Assembly: GCA_963712175.1 (NCBI GenBank) | Contig: CAVQGZ010000004.1 | Coordinates: forward strand, 992,001 to 1,056,000 | Reading direction: 5' to 3' | Length of the DNA: 64,000 bases | Source: CAVQGZ01 sp963712175 | Lineage (GTDB): Bacteria > Actinomycetota > Actinomycetes > Jiangellales > Jiangellaceae | In this document: positions 53,995-61,973 of the stretch, piece after piece | Numbering within the stretch: the first letter of the stretch is position 1 | Layout: every line of letters begins with the position of its first letter | Made by a program: the position numbers and the translations under genes | Notes under the pieces: generated by a model | Told to the model about the DNA's origin: nothing | Seen by the model: only the letters and a program-made list of their open reading frames with translations | The model's database searches: none

Positions 53995-54367
53995 TCTGCT
54001 GCAGCACCTCGCGGTCGACGTCGTCGAGCCGCTTGATGTAGAGGCACCCCTTGCCGGTCGAGTGCGGGCCGAGGCGCGCCAGGTTCTCGCTGTGCGAGTC
54101 GATCCCGTCCATCAGGTAGAGGGTCAGGGCGCGCTTGCGCGGGGAGAACCCGATGCTGAACCAGTCACCTTCGCGCCCGGAGGCGTAGCGGTAGTGGAGC
54201 TGACCGAACCCGACGATGCTGCTGCCCCACATGACCGGGGGCGCACCTGTGGCCGCACTCATCATCGAGACGAGCTCGGCGCAGTCGGCCCGCACCCTGT
54301 CGTCGGCGATGCTCGCGACGAACGCCGCGGCGTCCTCGCCCGACGGCGTCGTCTTCAGCTCGGCCAC
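53966..54367 (-). CDS. DUF1801 domain protein
   Basis: A 133-residue YdhG/DUF1801-type protein. The marks are the N-terminal AAAFVASIADDRVRADCAELVSMM, APPVMWGSSIVGFGQLHYRY, GEGDWFSIGFSPRKRALTLYL-like strands and KGCLYIKRLDDVDREVL. The function of the family is not known. The gene lies 24 bases downstream of the heliorhodopsin stop on the same strand and could be co-transcribed with it. Confidence 0.8.
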   Translation of the reverse strand: MAELKTTPSGEDAAAFVASIADDRVRADCAELVSMMSAATGAPPVMWGSSIVGFGQLHYRYASGREGDWFSIGFSPRKRALTLYLMDGIDSHSENLARLGPHSTGKGCLYIKRLDDVDREVLQQIIGSAAAHE

Positions 54368-54391
54368 GGACAGCAGTATCCCAGCAGGCGC

Positions 54392-55159
54392 TCAGCCGGC
54401 CAGGGTCCCGCCGAACACCTGCCACGCCAGTGCCGACTTGGCCACCAGGCTCAGGGTGATGTACGCCCGCTCGCCGACGAGGTAGTCGCGCCAGCGTCCA
54501 ACCTGCTTGTACTGCAGCCACTGGTTGACGGCGAAGGTGTTGAAGAAGATGAAGAGGGACACGATGATCCCGTAGACGAAGGCCGGCGGCTCCGCCTGGC
54601 TGGTCGAGCCAGGAGCGATGACGTACAGGACGACGCCGAGCCAGGGGACGATCCCGGCGATGCAGCCGAAGATGAACGGCACCCACCCGCCGTCGCCCGG
54701 CTCCTGGTACTTCTCCTGAAGCCAGCCGAACAGAATCATCGATGCGTTGACCCCGAAGATGGCCAGCAGTGCCACGGCGTCGGCGATCCCGGTGAGCTGG
54801 GCGATCAGCACGATCATGATCGAGCTGGACAGTGAGTACTCGACCCACCTGAAGTAGTTGTGCCCCGCGCCGAGCCCGGCGGCGTAGCGCTCGAAGAACA
54901 TCGGGCTGGCCACGACCAGGTGGAAGACGGCCGACAGGGCAAGGAAGCCCGCCACCGCCCACCCGATCGGGGTGTCGAGGATCGTCACGGTCTCGCTGGG
55001 GGCGCTGCCGGGGGGACCTTCGAGATAGGTGCCCGTGACGGGCAACGTGAAGTCGTTGGACAGCCATACGACCAGAACCGCCTGCACGGCGTGGAAGGCC
55101 GCGGCGATCAGGTTGTAGCGCCGCAGCGACGTGTATCGGGACTCCTGGGCGACTGTCAT
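54392..55159 (-). CDS. Heliorhodopsin
   Basis: A 255-residue retinal-binding seven-helix protein of the heliorhodopsin family. Lys241 in LSLVAKSALAWQVFGG is the retinal Schiff-base lysine, and Glu107 in FRWVEYSLSSSIM is the counterion. His23 (AFHAVQ) and His80 (AVFHLVV) match the two pocket histidines of heliorhodopsin 48C12, at the same numbers. Seven hydrophobic segments are visible, with NASMILFGWLQEKYQE between. The ATG at 55159 places all these numbers correctly. Heliorhodopsins do not pump ions in tests so far and their role is open. No carotenoid or retinal synthesis gene is in the window. Confidence 0.93.
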   Translation of the reverse strand: MTVAQESRYTSLRRYNLIAAAFHAVQAVLVVWLSNDFTLPVTGTYLEGPPGSAPSETVTILDTPIGWAVAGFLALSAVFHLVVASPMFFERYAAGLGAGHNYFRWVEYSLSSSIMIVLIAQLTGIADAVALLAIFGVNASMILFGWLQEKYQEPGDGGWVPFIFGCIAGIVPWLGVVLYVIAPGSTSQAEPPAFVYGIIVSLFIFFNTFAVNQWLQYKQVGRWRDYLVGERAYITLSLVAKSALAWQVFGGTLAG

Positions 55160-55256
55160 CACCCCACTCTTGCGCCTCAGGGGTCCCAGGCGCCACCCCG
55201 AAGGGCGATCCGTTCGACCCTGGTGTCCGCATCGTCCCCCGCCGAACATCGGTGCC

Positions 55257-56429
55257 GTGGTCATCAGGCTCGACCCGGATGCGGTGCTGGCGTCGTGCAG
55301 CGGCGACCTGGGGGCCTACGTGCACGTGCCGTTCTGCCCGTCCATCTGCCCGTTCTGCCCCTACAACAAGGTGCTGGGACGCGACGACCTGGCTGCGGCG
55401 TACTTCACCGCTCTGGCTCGGGAGACGGCCTGGTACCGCGCTGCCCTGCGCCGTCACGGTCAGGACGCCTTCACGTCGCTGTACATCGGCGGCGGCACTC
55501 CCACCCTGTACCCGGACGCACTGACCCGCGTCATCGGCTCGCTGCCGGTCAGCGGTGATACGGCGGTGGAGGTGCTCCCACTGCACGGGACGTCGTCGAC
55601 GCTGGACAGGCTGCGCCGCGCCGGTGTCAGCGCCGTCAGCATCGGTGCGCAGTCGTTCCACGACGAGATCCTGCGCCGCCTGGGACGTCCGCACGACGCC
55701 CGGCACGCTCTGGCAGCCGTCCAGAACGCCCTGCCTCGCTTCCACACAGTGGATGTGGACCTCATCGTCGACGTCGCATGGGAGGAGGACGCGACCCTCG
55801 CCGGATCCTTCCTGGCCGACGTCGCCCGCTGCTTCGACCTCGGCGTGGACCAGGTGTCCACCTACCCGTTGATGCGTTTCGGGTACACACCGTTCGGCAC
55901 GGCACAGCACGACCGCAGACGTGAGCACGCCGTGCTGCGGGAGGTCACCGCCCTTGCCGAGAGCTCCGGCTACGAGCGTCGATCGGTGTGGACGTTCAAC
56001 CGCCGCGGCAGCGACTCCTACACCTCCATCACCCGGCGACGCTTCATCGGGATGGGAGCGGGCAGCGCCTCCTTCACCGGCGAGGACTTCTACGTCAATC
56101 ATTTTGCGCTCGACGCCTACGCCGACGACATCGACGCCGGCCGCCTGCCGATCGCCCGCTGGCTGCACCTCGGGCACCTCGCTGGACGCACGTACGACGC
56201 GTTCTGGCAGGCGTACGCCGGCGAGGTCGCCGGGCACCGGTTGGGTCCTCGCGCGTTCGACGTCTACCACGACCTGGAACGGCTCGTGACGTACCAGCTG
56301 ATCGAGCCCTTGTGGGCGCAGATGCTGGCCGAGCACCACGATCCCGGGTGGGCGGTGCCGCAGCGAGCGCGCACCGGGAGGTTGTGGGGCGCCGCCAGCG
56401 CGCTGCTCGAACGCGAGCGCGTCGCGTGA
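55257..56429 (+). CDS. HemW/HemN-like radical SAM protein
   Basis: A 390-residue radical SAM protein. The N-terminal cluster motif is CPSICPFC (CX3CX2C) in YVHVPFCPSICPFCPYNK, close to HemW but with Pro at one position. GGGTPTLYP, VSIGAQSFHDEILRRLGR and DVDLIVDVAWEED follow the coproporphyrinogen oxidase-like pattern. It is unlikely to be the housekeeping HemW, which normally lies with hrcA or lepA. It may act on heme, a related tetrapyrrole or as an unknown methyltransferase. GTG start; divergent from heliorhodopsin by 97 bases. Confidence 0.8.
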   Translation: MVIRLDPDAVLASCSGDLGAYVHVPFCPSICPFCPYNKVLGRDDLAAAYFTALARETAWYRAALRRHGQDAFTSLYIGGGTPTLYPDALTRVIGSLPVSGDTAVEVLPLHGTSSTLDRLRRAGVSAVSIGAQSFHDEILRRLGRPHDARHALAAVQNALPRFHTVDVDLIVDVAWEEDATLAGSFLADVARCFDLGVDQVSTYPLMRFGYTPFGTAQHDRRREHAVLREVTALAESSGYERRSVWTFNRRGSDSYTSITRRRFIGMGAGSASFTGEDFYVNHFALDAYADDIDAGRLPIARWLHLGHLAGRTYDAFWQAYAGEVAGHRLGPRAFDVYHDLERLVTYQLIEPLWAQMLAEHHDPGWAVPQRARTGRLWGAASALLERERVA

Positions 56430-56442
56430 TGGGATCGGCCAC

Positions 56443-58101
56443 ATGAGTGCCCCCTGGTGGAAGAGCTCCGTCGTGTACCAGATCTGGCCCCGCAGCTTCG
56501 CCGACTCCGACGGAGACGGCATAGGCGACCTCGGCGGCGTCCACTCGAGGCTGGACTACCTGGCCGACCTGGGCGTCGACGTCCTGTGGCTGTCGCCCTT
56601 CTACCCCTCGCCCCAGGACGACTACGGCTACGACGTGGCCGACTACTGCGGCGTGGATCCCCTCTTCGGCACCCTCGAGCAGTTCGACGCGTTGGTCGCC
56701 GCTGCCCACGCACGGGGCATGCGGGTCATCATCGACATGGTCCTCAACCACACCTCCGACGAGCACCCGTGGTTCGTCGAGTCACGCTCGAGCACCAACA
56801 ACCCGAAGCGCGACTGGTACTGGTGGCGGGACACCCCCAACAACTGGCGGTCGTTCTTCTCCGAGCCTGCCTGGACCCTCGACGCCAGGACCGGCGAGTA
56901 CTACCTCCACCTGTTCTCGGCGAAGCAGCCCGACCTCAACTGGGAGAACCCGCAGGTCCGCCAGGCGCTGTACGCAGCGCTGCGGTGGTGGCTGGCCCGC
57001 GGCATCGACGGGTTCCGGATGGACGTCATCAACATGATCTCCAAGGACCCCGCGCTGCCGGACGGGTGGGTGCCTCCGGGCGAGACGCTCGGGCACGGGT
57101 TCGTGCACTTCCTGTCTGGACCCCGGATCCACGAGTACCTGCAGGAGATGCACCGTGAGGTGTTCGGGGATCGTGCGGGGGCCTACCTCGTCGTCGGCGA
57201 GATGCCGGGAGCCCAGGTCGAGCAGGCGCGCCGGTACACCGACCCGGACCGCCACGAGGTCGACATGGTGTTCCAGTTCGACCACGTGGGGCTCGACTAC
57301 GGTCCCGCGGGCAAGTACGACCTCAAGCCCTTCGACCTGCTCGGGCTGAAGCAGTCGTTCGCCCACTGGCAGACCGGGCTCGCCGACGTCGGCTGGAACT
57401 CCCTGTACTGGAACAACCACGACCAGCCGCGAATCGTGTCGCGCTGGGGCGACGACTCGCCGCAGCACCGCGTCGCCTCGGCCAAAGCACTTGCCACCCT
57501 GCTGCACCTGCATCGAGGGACTCCGTTCGTCTACCAGGGCGAGGAGATCGGCATGACGAACTACCCCTTCACGAGCCTTGACGAGATCGTCGACATCGAG
57601 GGCGTGAACTACGCCGCGCAGGCACGAGCCACGGGGCGCGGCGCCCACGAGGTACTCGCGGGCCTTCGCGCACACGGGCGGGACAACGCCCGCACGCCGA
57701 TGCAGTGGGACGCCGGCCCGAGCGCCGGTTTCACCACGGGCAAGCCGTGGATGCCGGTGAACCCTAACTGCGCAACGCTCAATGTCGCCGCACAACGAGA
57801 CGACGCCGACTCGGTACTCGCTCACTACCGGCGGCTGATCGCCCTGCGCCATGACGACCCGGTCGTCGTCGACGGCAGCTTCACGATGCTGCTTGCCGAG
57901 CACCCGCAGGTCTACGCCTTCCTTCGCCGGCTGGCTGACACCGAGATGCTCGTCATGGTCAACGTCTCGAGCACGACGGTCCGGGCCGAGGTCGACGACC
58001 CGCAGCGTTGGCGAGCGGCCGAGGTCGTCCTCGGAACGGCGTACGACGAGTCGATGCAGCCGTGGGAGTTCCGGGTCCTGCGCAGGCCTGTGGACGGCTG
58101 A
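56443..58101 (+). CDS. GH13 alpha-glucosidase (oligo-1,6-glucosidase-like)
   Basis: A 552-residue GH13 enzyme that hydrolyses alpha-glucosidic bonds in short oligosaccharides. The four conserved regions are present: DMVLNHTSDEHPWF, GFRMDVIN (nucleophile Asp), LVVGEMPG (acid Glu) and YWNNHDQPR (third Asp). The start WWKSSVVYQIWPRSFADSDGDGIGDL is typical of oligo-1,6-glucosidase and trehalose-6-phosphate hydrolase-like members. Exact specificity is not readable. It begins 13 bases after the radical SAM stop, so both may share a message. Confidence 0.9.
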   Translation: MSAPWWKSSVVYQIWPRSFADSDGDGIGDLGGVHSRLDYLADLGVDVLWLSPFYPSPQDDYGYDVADYCGVDPLFGTLEQFDALVAAAHARGMRVIIDMVLNHTSDEHPWFVESRSSTNNPKRDWYWWRDTPNNWRSFFSEPAWTLDARTGEYYLHLFSAKQPDLNWENPQVRQALYAALRWWLARGIDGFRMDVINMISKDPALPDGWVPPGETLGHGFVHFLSGPRIHEYLQEMHREVFGDRAGAYLVVGEMPGAQVEQARRYTDPDRHEVDMVFQFDHVGLDYGPAGKYDLKPFDLLGLKQSFAHWQTGLADVGWNSLYWNNHDQPRIVSRWGDDSPQHRVASAKALATLLHLHRGTPFVYQGEEIGMTNYPFTSLDEIVDIEGVNYAAQARATGRGAHEVLAGLRAHGRDNARTPMQWDAGPSAGFTTGKPWMPVNPNCATLNVAAQRDDADSVLAHYRRLIALRHDDPVVVDGSFTMLLAEHPQVYAFLRRLADTEMLVMVNVSSTTVRAEVDDPQRWRAAEVVLGTAYDESMQPWEFRVLRRPVDG

Positions 58102-58137
58102 CGGCACGAGCCCATGAGTCGCGGCAGCATCGCCGCC

Positions 58138-58590
58138 ATGGCCTTCACCGACCTGCCCGACAGCTGGCCCAGTGAGCCCATCACCGGTCATGCCCGGCTT
58201 CCCGACGTCCTCGACCTGGTGGTGAGCCAGCAAGCACGGCGAAAGGGGTCGCTCTACCTGCTGCTCTGCGACGCGGCCGAGCGCCTCGTGCTGCCGATGC
58301 AGATCAGCGACCTCGACCCCGCGCCCAGTGGTCGTGACCGTGCTCACCTGCTGACGGCACTGCTGGCCCAGCTCGCCGACGTCGAGCCCGATGCCTCCGT
58401 CCTGGCAGCCATCGCCCGCCCAGGTGGCCTGTCCGCGACGGACGACGACCAGGCGTGGGCCGACGCGCTTCGTGGCGCGGTCCCCGGCCGCGCGCGGCTG
58501 CTCGGCGTGCACGTCGTGACCGCAGACGGGAGCCGCCCCGTGCCCTCGAGGCGCCGGGCGGCGGGTTCGGACACCAGCGACAGCACTTGA
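58138..58590 (+). CDS. Hypothetical protein
   Basis: A protein of about 150 residues from the ATG at 58138 (58114 is an alternative). The core is DLPDSWPSEPITGHARLPDVLDLVVSQQARRKGSLYLLLCDAAERLVLPMQISDLD, with a later RLLGVHVVTADGSRPVPSRR. The HVVTADG ending has a weak resemblance to RadC-type proteins, but the metal-binding motif is missing, so no function is given. It is on the strand of the following two small genes. Confidence 0.6.
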   Translation: MAFTDLPDSWPSEPITGHARLPDVLDLVVSQQARRKGSLYLLLCDAAERLVLPMQISDLDPAPSGRDRAHLLTALLAQLADVEPDASVLAAIARPGGLSATDDDQAWADALRGAVPGRARLLGVHVVTADGSRPVPSRRRAAGSDTSDST

Positions 58591-58647
58591 CGTGTCCGCG
58601 CGAGCGGTCAAGGGTTACGGTGTCCGTTCCACTGCTGGGAGGCACCC

Positions 58648-58929
58648 GTGTCCGACATCATCAACACCCTGCGCGAAGCCGCTACGAACCCTGAGAAGGC
58701 CAAGGAGTCGTTGGCCGGCCTCACCGCCAAGTGGTCGGAGATGACCGAGGACCAGCGCGAGCAGGCCACCGAGGCGCTGGGGGCCCTGAGCGCGAAGGTC
58801 TCGGAGATGAGCGAGGAGCAGCGGGGCCAGGCTGCGGCGCTGCTCGGGATGCTCAAGGACAAGATGGCGACCATGCCCGACGACGCCCGGGAGCAGGTCA
58901 ACGACCTTCTCGCGCGCTTCTCCAAGTAG
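58648..58929 (+). CDS. Small protein of three 22-residue helical repeats
   Basis: A 93-residue protein with no recognised family. After a 28-residue lead it has three tandem units of 22, 22 and 21 residues: WSEMTEDQREQ...(29-50), VSEMSEEQRGQ...(51-72) and MATMPDDAREQ...(73-93). Each unit keeps Met at position 4, two acidic residues, Arg, Gln and a Leu pair, which predicts an amphipathic helix or helical hairpins. The GTG start has a GGGAGG ribosome site about 7 bases upstream. The next gene starts two bases after its stop. Confidence 0.72.
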   Translation: MSDIINTLREAATNPEKAKESLAGLTAKWSEMTEDQREQATEALGALSAKVSEMSEEQRGQAAALLGMLKDKMATMPDDAREQVNDLLARFSK

Positions 58930-58931
58930 CC

Positions 58932-59351
58932 GTGTCGGACTCGTCCGACGACGAGCCGCAGCGCTTCGCCTTCAAGTTCCAGAAGCTGTACCTGCCCATG
59001 CTGGCAGCGATCGGCGTCACGCCGGCGACGGCTCATGTGGTCGTCACCGAGGACAGGGTCGTGGCCCGCTTCGGGCCGTGGCTGTGCTCGACGCCGCTGG
59101 CGAACGTCACCGACGTCTGTCAGACCGGCCCGTACACAGCAGTGAAGGCCATCGGTGCCCGGCTCTCGTCGACCGACCGTGGGCTCACCCTCGGCACGAC
59201 GACCGAGGGTGGCGTGTGTCTGACGTTCGACCAGCCCATCACCGGGCTCGACCCGCTGGGCGTCCTGCGCCACCCCGGCCTGACGGTGACGGTGGCTGAC
59301 ACGGCCGGGTTCATGGCTGCGGTGCGCGAGGGAGCCGGACTCCGTCAGTAG
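58932..59351 (+). CDS. Hypothetical protein
   Basis: A 139-residue protein with GTG start, directly behind the repeat protein, so the two are probably made together. It is predicted mostly beta: FAFKFQKLYLPMLAAIGVTPATAHVVVTEDRVVARFGPWLCSTPLANVTDV, then LGTTTEGGVCLTF. PH-like or other small beta-barrel folds fit this pattern but nothing is proven. Its stop abuts the convergent dehydratase stop with no gap. Confidence 0.65.
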   Translation: MSDSSDDEPQRFAFKFQKLYLPMLAAIGVTPATAHVVVTEDRVVARFGPWLCSTPLANVTDVCQTGPYTAVKAIGARLSSTDRGLTLGTTTEGGVCLTFDQPITGLDPLGVLRHPGLTVTVADTAGFMAAVREGAGLRQ

Positions 59352-60800
59352 CTACTCCTCGATGCCTGCCAGGCGCCGAGCCATGGCCTTGTCGGCCTCC
59401 AGGTCGATGGTGCGCGAGATCTCGACGCGCTGGGCCTGCGGCGACCCAGCCCCGTGCAGGGACTCGGTGAGGTATCCGACGGCGTTGCGTCCCATGGTCA
59501 GGTTCTCCACGAGCCGCAGGAGCCGGACGCGGTGCTCGGTGGGGACGTCGGGAGACGTCGCGAAGTACTTCCTCAGCAGGGGCCCTACCTCGTCGTCGGC
59601 GAAGTCACGTTCGCCGGGCAAGGTGGCGACGAGTCCCCCCGCGATGTCCTGGGCGAGCCGGGCCATCTCGTAGGGGAATCGTGTGACGTTGTGCTTGCAG
59701 ACATTGGCGAGCAACACGTCGTTCTGGAAGCTGCCGGCGGCGGTCCGGGTGGACTCGTGCGACGAGGCGATCCCAGCGCCGTACACCGTCTCGTTCAGGT
59801 GGGCCATCTCGATGATCTTGTCGCGGATGTGCGACGCCTGCGCGACCCCTTGGTACTCGGCCAGCTGGGCTGCAGCGCCGATGAGCACGTCGCCAAGGCC
59901 CGTCTTGCAGACGTAGCTGCGGCGGTGGAACGCAGTGAAGCGCTCGACCAACGGCGCGGCGACGTCCACCTCCCCGTCCATGAACACGTGCTCGAGGGGG
60001 ATGAACACGTCGTCGATGATGATCGTCGCCTCTTGCCCCCCGTAGCGAGCGTTGCCCACATCGATGTCGCCGCCCTCCAGCGCCCGCGTGTCGCACGACT
60101 GGCGACCGAGCACGTAGGTGAGGCCGGGGTGCTCGACCGGGATCGCGGCGGCGACCGCGTAGTCACGGTCGGCGTCGGTCATCCGCATGGTCGGCATCAC
60201 GATGATCCAGTGGCTGTTGAGGCACCCGGTCTGGTGAGCCTTCGCGCCACGGATCACGATGCCGTCCGGCCGGCGCTCGACGACACGCGTGTACAGGTCT
60301 GGGTCGTGCTGGTCAGCCGGTCCACGGCTGCGATCGCCCTTGGGGTCGGTCATCGCACCCCCGACGACGAGATTGTGCTCGTGGCAGTGGCGCAGGAAGG
60401 CCGTCAGCCGCGCGTGGTAGTCAGTGCCGTGCTCGGCGTCGCAGTCGAAGGTGACGGAGTAGAGCGCGTTGAACGCGTCCATCCCGACGCAGCGCTGGAA
60501 GCACGTGCCCGTGTCCTGCCCGAGCCGTCGCTGCATCTTGTTCTGCATCACGACGTCCTGCGGTGACTCCGCGACGTGCAGGAAGCGGTTCACGCGCCGA
60601 GAGGAGATCGACGAGTACGCCGTCGCCAGCTCGGGGTGCTCCACGGCCAGGTCGTAGGTGCGGGCCATGGCGTTGATGGACGGTCGGACGACCGGATGGT
60701 CGACGACGTCGTCAATCCGTTCCCCCAGGTAGAACACGCGCAGGTCACGGCCCCGAAGGCTGTCGACGTAGTCCGCACCGGTGACGAGGGGGGTCGTCAT
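59352..60800 (-). CDS. abfD: 4-hydroxybutyryl-CoA dehydratase (AbfD-like)
   Basis: A 482-residue flavin and iron-sulfur enzyme that dehydrates 4-hydroxybutyryl-CoA to crotonyl-CoA, and isomerises vinylacetyl-CoA. Sequence follows the Clostridium aminobutyricum enzyme throughout. Cluster ligands are Cys100 and Cys104 (TCFQRC), His292 and Cys298 (FHRRSYVCK), with Tyr296 and Lys299 kept; the His-Cys spacing is one residue shorter than in the clostridial enzyme. GAMTDPKGDRSRG, RQSCDTR and LTESLHGAGSPQAQR also match. 4-hydroxyphenylacetate hydroxylases lack these ligands. Its ATG overlaps the upstream hydrolase stop. Confidence 0.9.
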   Translation of the reverse strand: MTTPLVTGADYVDSLRGRDLRVFYLGERIDDVVDHPVVRPSINAMARTYDLAVEHPELATAYSSISSRRVNRFLHVAESPQDVVMQNKMQRRLGQDTGTCFQRCVGMDAFNALYSVTFDCDAEHGTDYHARLTAFLRHCHEHNLVVGGAMTDPKGDRSRGPADQHDPDLYTRVVERRPDGIVIRGAKAHQTGCLNSHWIIVMPTMRMTDADRDYAVAAAIPVEHPGLTYVLGRQSCDTRALEGGDIDVGNARYGGQEATIIIDDVFIPLEHVFMDGEVDVAAPLVERFTAFHRRSYVCKTGLGDVLIGAAAQLAEYQGVAQASHIRDKIIEMAHLNETVYGAGIASSHESTRTAAGSFQNDVLLANVCKHNVTRFPYEMARLAQDIAGGLVATLPGERDFADDEVGPLLRKYFATSPDVPTEHRVRLLRLVENLTMGRNAVGYLTESLHGAGSPQAQRVEISRTIDLEADKAMARRLAGIEE

Positions 60801-61930
60801 CGTTCCTCCTCACCCACCAGCCATCGGCGCAGGTAGGGGTAGACGTCGGAGTTGTTCAGCAGTCCTAGGTGGGTCACGCCCGTGACGTGGGCACCGTTGT
60901 TGATCTCGAACCCGATGTGGCGGGTGCGGTTGCGCCCGGAGGCACTCGGGTAGCGCACCAGTCCGTCGCCGAGCAGCACCCCGGCGGGGTGGCGGGCGTC
61001 GCGGGTCAGCGTGGCGGCCACGAAGTAGTAGGTCGCGGAGTCCACGAAGGGCACGTCGGAGCCGTGGTGCAGGTCGTGGACGCCGACGCTGCGGCTGCCC
61101 AGGACACGGCTGAGCGGCTCCACCTCCGGAACGCGCTGCAGCGCGCGGTGCACGGCGTCAGCACCACCGGCGAGCGGAGCCCCCAGGTGCGGCGTGCCGA
61201 GGGTGATGACGGTGCGCAGGGCTTGCACCCAGGCCGCCCCGCGCTGGTGTCCCTCGTGCGCGGCGTAGCGAGCCACGAGCCCACCCATCGAGTGCCCCAC
61301 GAGGCTGATGGACTCCACCGGGACGGCCCAGGAGCCGACGAGGGCCTCCAACAGCTCGCTGGCACGGCTTCCGTTCTCTCTCACCCGAAGCCCGGCGTTG
61401 TAGCGCAGGTACACCGGCGTGCGCTCGTGGGCGTCACGGAGCCGGTCGCCGTAGGGAGTCGTGTCCGGGTCGTGCGGGTCATGGCCCAGCCGCCACACCT
61501 CGTCGGACTCGGCCAACCCGTGGAGGAACACCACCAGGTGCCCCGTCGGCTCGCCGTCGACCCGCGTCGACATGGCAACCGCGACGGCGGGATGGTGCTC
61601 CTCGATGTGGTCGCCCCACAGCCCGTTGACGACCGACTGCAGCGCACGCCCGCCCGGGGTCTGAGACGGAGCCGGCGCTTCGGGCCCACCACGACGGACC
61701 AGCACCTCGCTGCCCACCGCTGCCGCGGCCCGCAGCCCCAGCTCGACCGTCGCGTAGACGTACCCGGACAGGGGTCGAGTCGTCCTGGACGGGGACACCC
61801 CTGCGGGCGCGAGTCGACGCTCGACCCGCCCGGCCACGGCGCGGTGCACCTCGCCGACGATGCCGACCAGGCCCCCGAGACCGTCGCCGGCGAGCCGGCC
61901 GGCTGCGCGAACCTCGGCCTCGCGAGTCAT
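60797..61930 (-). CDS. Alpha/beta hydrolase (lipase/PGAP1-like)
   Basis: A 377-residue hydrolase from the ATG at 61930. The oxyanion stretch is LVVFLHGLAESDEVW and the nucleophile elbow SLVGHSMGGLVARYAAHEG, then ITLGTPHLGAPLAGG, a pattern of esterases that act on lipids or polyesters. The late VTGVTHLGLLNNSDVYPYL supplies the His. It lies between HMG-CoA reductase (43 bases upstream) and abfD (ATGA overlap), so it likely belongs to their transcript. Substrate unknown. Confidence 0.78.
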   Translation of the reverse strand: MTREAEVRAAGRLAGDGLGGLVGIVGEVHRAVAGRVERRLAPAGVSPSRTTRPLSGYVYATVELGLRAAAAVGSEVLVRRGGPEAPAPSQTPGGRALQSVVNGLWGDHIEEHHPAVAVAMSTRVDGEPTGHLVVFLHGLAESDEVWRLGHDPHDPDTTPYGDRLRDAHERTPVYLRYNAGLRVRENGSRASELLEALVGSWAVPVESISLVGHSMGGLVARYAAHEGHQRGAAWVQALRTVITLGTPHLGAPLAGGADAVHRALQRVPEVEPLSRVLGSRSVGVHDLHHGSDVPFVDSATYYFVAATLTRDARHPAGVLLGDGLVRYPSASGRNRTRHIGFEINNGAHVTGVTHLGLLNNSDVYPYLRRWLVGEEER

Positions 61931-61973
61931 CGGCCACCGCCTTCCGTAGCCCGCCAAACTAGCCGCTGCTCGG

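Noticed and set aside
55244..55255. GAACATCGGTGC before the radical SAM start as a second SOS box.
   Set aside because: The right half-site has a mismatch and the flanks do not match the consensus.
54165..56522. A long minus-strand open frame (about 785 codons) across heliorhodopsin and the radical SAM gene.
   Set aside because: It is a shadow of two genes with clear motifs in other frames.
59352..60800. 4-hydroxyphenylacetate 3-hydroxylase as the function of the dehydratase gene.
   Set aside because: The four cluster ligands and the AbfD motifs are kept, which hydroxylases lack.
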